A program made the position numbers and the translations under genes. A stretch of DNA of 64,000 bases from JBBSOK01 sp965219125 (lineage in GTDB: Bacteria; Bacteroidota; Bacteroidia; Flavobacteriales; Flavobacteriaceae). The notes beneath the pieces are model-generated. The model did no database searches and had not been told where the DNA came from. It worked only from the letters and a program-made list of their open reading frames with translations. Location: positions 682,001-746,000 of the forward strand of contig CBDCMO010000002.1 in assembly GCA_965219125.1 (NCBI GenBank), read 5' to 3'. Positions 61,388 through 64,000 of the stretch are shown here, piece by piece; position 1 is the first letter of the stretch; each line of letters starts with the position of its first letter.

Positions 61388-62650
61388 ATGATTATCGATG
61401 ATTTTGATGTCGCAATAATCGGTGCTGGTCCTGCAGGCTGCGTTTGCGCCCTTCAACTGGCAAAAACCAATTTAAAAATAGCTTTAATTGAAAAAGAAAC
61501 TTTTCCGCGGGATAAGATTTGTGGTGATGCTTTAAGTGCAGATGTCATTAATCAATTAACGAAATTAGATGCTGAACTTTTATCAAAATTCGAGGCAGAA
61601 CATTTTAAGAAAGCTTCAAATGGCGTTCGGTTTTTTTCACCGAATGGAAAGTCGATTGATATTGATTTTAATTCAGAAAAAACCACTTCATCCAAGCCTG
61701 TCCGCCGAGGCGGAAATGGAAAAACTGCCGCAGGTTATATTGTAAAACGAATTGACTTTGACAATTTTCTATTTGAAGAAGTAAAAAATTGCAACAACAT
61801 TTCCATTATAGAAAACACCAAAATCATTGATGTTTCGGTTGAAGCGGAATTTGTTTTGCTAAAAACCAGAGATTCAAATTTTAAAGCAAAATTTGTGGTT
61901 GGTGCCGATGGTGCAAATTCAATAATTAACCGAAAACTCACCAATAACAAACTAGATAAAAACCATCATTGCGCGGGTTTACGCCAATATTTTGAAAATG
62001 TAACGGGTTTTCACGAGCAAAATCATATTGAACTTCACTTTTATAAGGAATTATTGCCAGGTTATTTTTGGATATTTCCATTACCGAACAATCAAGCAAA
62101 CGTAGGTTTGGGAATGCTTAGCAGCGAAGTAAGTAAACAAAATTTGAACCTAAAAGAAAAGCTAAATGAGATTATTACAACTCATCCAAATATTAAAGAC
62201 AGATTTGCAAATGCCAAACCGCTGGAAACCATTCAAGGTTTTGGTTTACCAATCGGTTCCAAGAAAAAACAACTTTCGGGCAATCGATTTTTATTGCTTG
62301 GCGATGCGGCTAATTTGATTGACCCTTTTACGGGCGAAGGTATTGGAAATGCAATACGAAGCGGAAGAATTGCCGCCGAGCATATTAATTTAGTTTTTAT
62401 TAAAAATGATTTTAGCGCAAAATTCAACAAGAAATATGACGCAGAAATCTATCAAAAAATGTGGAACGAATTGCGGTTGGGACGTTCGCTTCAAAATATG
62501 CTTAAATATCCGAAGCTTTTCAATTTCGTAGTGAAAAAAGCGAATAAAAATGAATCGTTACGTACCTTGTTAACATCAATGTTGACGAATGTAGATTTAA
62601 AGAAAGAATTGGTAAAGCCGAGTTTTTATTTTAAATTGATTTTTAATTAA
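61388..62650 (+). CDS. FAD-dependent geranylgeranyl-reductase-family oxidoreductase
   Basis: A 420-residue flavoprotein. The dinucleotide fold AIIGAGPAGCVCALQLA (about 9-25) is followed by EKETFPRDKICGDALS, the mark of the geranylgeranyl-reductase family, then VVGADGANS and LLGDAANLIDPFTGEGIGNA. Such proteins reduce isoprenoid double bonds or act on quinone/lipid precursors; the substrate here is not clear. A GC-rich palindrome (61701-61714) lies inside the gene and encodes KPVRRGGNGK at about residues 105-114, an insertion-like segment unlike its surroundings. The frame is kept, so the gene is probably functional. Confidence 0.88.
   Translation: MIIDDFDVAIIGAGPAGCVCALQLAKTNLKIALIEKETFPRDKICGDALSADVINQLTKLDAELLSKFEAEHFKKASNGVRFFSPNGKSIDIDFNSEKTTSSKPVRRGGNGKTAAGYIVKRIDFDNFLFEEVKNCNNISIIENTKIIDVSVEAEFVLLKTRDSNFKAKFVVGADGANSIINRKLTNNKLDKNHHCAGLRQYFENVTGFHEQNHIELHFYKELLPGYFWIFPLPNNQANVGLGMLSSEVSKQNLNLKEKLNEIITTHPNIKDRFANAKPLETIQGFGLPIGSKKKQLSGNRFLLLGDAANLIDPFTGEGIGNAIRSGRIAAEHINLVFIKNDFSAKFNKKYDAEIYQKMWNELRLGRSLQNMLKYPKLFNFVVKKANKNESLRTLLTSMLTNVDLKKELVKPSFYFKLIFN
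61701..61714. repeat. GC-rich REP-like palindrome inside the oxidoreductase gene
   Basis: TCCGCCGAGGCGGA: six-base arms TCCGCC / GGCGGA around GA, in an otherwise AT-rich coding sequence. Confidence 0.5.
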
Positions 62651-62830
62651 TACAATTTATTTTGTAAAGCCAAAATGTTAGAAATATAAAAGAAAGACCA
62701 CAAATACACGAATCTTTCTAAAAACTATTCGTGTATTCATGGTGAAAATATCAATCATTTACATCTTAAAATCAACAATTATTAAAAAGATTCTTTTTAA
62801 TAGAACATACAAATATCTAACTATATTAAT

Positions 62831-63307
62831 TTGAAAGCATCCTCTTTAAAAGAAATTAAAACAGAACTAAAACAACATTCGGCCGAGCAATTGATGGAGT
62901 TGGTTTTACGGCTTTCAAAATTTAAAAAGGAAAATAAGGAACTCCTCACCTACTTATTATTTGAATCGTCGTACGAAGCTGGATTTATTGAAAGTATAAA
63001 AGAGAATATAGATTCACAATTTGAAACTATAAATACAAAGAATTATTATTGGGTTAAAAAGAGCGTTCGCAAGATTTTAAAGGAAACAAAAAAGTTTATC
63101 AGATATTCGCAAAATAAGGAAACTGAAGTAGAATTACTTCTGTATTTTTGCAAGAAATTGAAGCATTTAAATCCGCCAATCAAACGAAATACAACACTTA
63201 AAAATTTGTATGTCAGACAATTGGAATACATTAAGCGAAAAGTAAATACCTTGCACGAAGATTTGCAATATGATTACGAAGTTGAATTAAAAGAATTGGA
63301 ATTATAG
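62831..63307 (+). CDS. conserved hypothetical helical protein
   Basis: A 158-residue cytoplasmic protein, nearly all helical and rich in Lys, Glu and Leu, without signal peptide. It begins with TTG (codon 62831); the next ATG (residue 22) would cut into the conserved-looking opening SLKEIKTELKQHSAEQLMEL. The segment LRLSKFKKENKELLTYLLFE (about 27-46) is the most characteristic part. Similar proteins appear to be widespread in Flavobacteriaceae without known function. It may form a unit with the lipoprotein gene 61 bases on. Confidence 0.72.
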   Translation: MKASSLKEIKTELKQHSAEQLMELVLRLSKFKKENKELLTYLLFESSYEAGFIESIKENIDSQFETINTKNYYWVKKSVRKILKETKKFIRYSQNKETEVELLLYFCKKLKHLNPPIKRNTTLKNLYVRQLEYIKRKVNTLHEDLQYDYEVELKELEL

Positions 63308-63368
63308 ATTTCCGACAAAAAAATCTTTCAGAATAGTAGTGAATTAATTTAAAAATTTTATTTGAAAA

Positions 63369-63806
63369 ATGCAGAAATTCAGGTTTTACCTTTTATTAAT
63401 TTCTTCAATTATTATAGTAAGTTGCTCAAAACCAAATCCCAATGAAATGAAAAATCATTTAAATGGTTATTGGGAAATTAAAGAAGTGAAAATGCCCGAC
63501 GGTGAGAAAAAAGATTATAAGGCTACCGTAATTCTAGATTATATTGAAGTTAAAAACGATAGTGGTATTCGCACCAAAGTTTCGCCAAAATTGGATGGCT
63601 CATTTTTAAACAACGGAGTTGGAGAAGATTTTGCCGTAAAAATTGAAAACGACAGCCTAAACCTGTATTACAAAACCCCTTTTGCAACTTGGAAAGAAAC
63701 CGTTTTAAAAGCCGAAGACAGCACTTTAATAATTAAAAATAGCGACAATAAAATTTACACTTACAAGAAATTTAAACCTTTTGATTTGGGTAAATTAGTG
63801 AACTAA
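63369..63806 (+). CDS. lipocalin-like lipoprotein
   Basis: A 145-residue lipoprotein: the signal ends SIIIVSC (Cys19). The mature part, HLNGYWEIKEVKMPDGEKKDY followed by alternating strands (TVILDYIEV, FAVKIENDSLNLYY, STLIIKNSDNKIYTYKK), reads as a small lipocalin-type beta barrel. It is probably held at the inner face of the outer membrane. The ligand is unknown. A DUF721 gene follows on the same strand. Confidence 0.82.
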   Translation: MQKFRFYLLLISSIIIVSCSKPNPNEMKNHLNGYWEIKEVKMPDGEKKDYKATVILDYIEVKNDSGIRTKVSPKLDGSFLNNGVGEDFAVKIENDSLNLYYKTPFATWKETVLKAEDSTLIIKNSDNKIYTYKKFKPFDLGKLVN

Positions 63807-63821
63807 TTTTTTAACATACCA

Positions 63822-63880
63822 ACTAAACTCTAAACTCATCGACTCATCGACTTTTTAACAAGAAACTATAAACTACAAAC
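63822..63880. repeat. interspersed low-complexity repeat, copy 2
   Basis: ACTCTAAACTCATCGACTCAT and the following AAACTATAAACTACAAAC stretch are the inverted, diverged counterpart of 61291-61337. Confidence 0.55.
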
Positions 63881-63897
63881 TTTTTCAAACCCAAAAG

Positions 63898-64000
63898 ATG
63901 TTTAAACGCAATTCAGAAAATACATCGATCAGCGATGTTATAAAAGATTTTATAAAAACCAATAAGCTTGACAAAGGCTTGGATAAAGTAAATATTTCTG
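63898..64000 (+). CDS. DUF721 (DciA-like) protein, 5' part only
   Basis: The gene runs off the right edge; 34 residues are visible from ATG 63898: MFKRNSENTSISDVIKDF, then IKTNKLDKGLDKVNIS. This is the usual N-terminus of the flavobacterial DUF721 family, relatives of which (DciA) help load the replicative helicase. The call rests on a short stretch. Confidence 0.7.
   Translation, partial: MFKRNSENTSISDVIKDFIKTNKLDKGLDKVNIS

Overview
The window looks like a chromosomal piece of an AT-rich member of the Bacteroidota, most likely a marine Flavobacteriaceae. The evidence is the gene content (a secreted protein with a type IX secretion C-terminal domain, SusD-free but barrel-rich envelope genes, a fused two-subunit-type E1 dehydrogenase, menaquinone genes, CvfB, DUF2784, DUF721), many short lipoprotein signals, the near absence of Shine-Dalgarno sites, and repeated TAnnTTTG promoter elements. 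No rRNA, tRNA or CRISPR array was seen.

Region 1 (1-10687, all minus strand) is the head of a surface-polysaccharide operon devoted to sulfation: an SLBB outer-membrane export protein, CysQ, a double DUF2061 membrane protein, APS kinase CysC, ATP sulfurylase CysD and CysN, three different PAPS-type sulfotransferases, a Wzx-like flippase and the start of a Wzz-like chain-length protein that runs off the left edge. There is no PAPS reductase or sulfite reductase, so PAPS made here probably feeds the sulfotransferases and CysQ clears the PAP by-product.

Region 2 (10870-29002) holds a Dps gene interrupted by an in-frame TGA, two tandem 1.2-kilo-residue outer-membrane proteins (metallophosphoesterase + kinase-like middle + Omp85-like barrel) that have lost opposite active sites, an HD-plus-Pycsar-type transmembrane effector gene, a GAF protein, a TlpA-like lipoprotein, a SIMPL protein, a rhomboid protease, an M1-peptidase-like protein without its zinc site fused to a barrel, and a LOG-family protein.

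Region 3 (29155-42732) is mostly housekeeping: uvrA, acpH, a phosphoglucosamine mutase, an LpxL-like acyltransferase, a fused E1 dehydrogenase with an unusual thiamine motif, asnB behind what reads as a complete asparagine-responsive transcription attenuator (16-residue leader peptide with eight Asn, antiterminator, terminator), a HAD phosphatase and a DEDDh exonuclease/GIY-YIG fusion. An intact IS3-family element with a 3-bp target duplication follows (42891-44283).

Region 4 (44346-64000) carries a fatty acid desaturase and a Crp-like regulator, a menaquinone set (menB, menD, isochorismate synthase, hotdog thioesterase) interleaved with a C1 peptidase and cvfB, glycogen-type genes (glgB, GH31 glucosidase), a decayed lipoprotein gene, a type IX-secreted esterase, a geranylgeranyl-reductase-like flavoprotein, and at the right edge the start of a DUF721 gene.

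The strongest candidates for something undescribed are the asnB leader, the reciprocal-decay pair of phosphoesterase/kinase-like/barrel proteins, and the swapped thiamine-diphosphate ligand motif. All functional statements are from reading the sequence; no database search was run.
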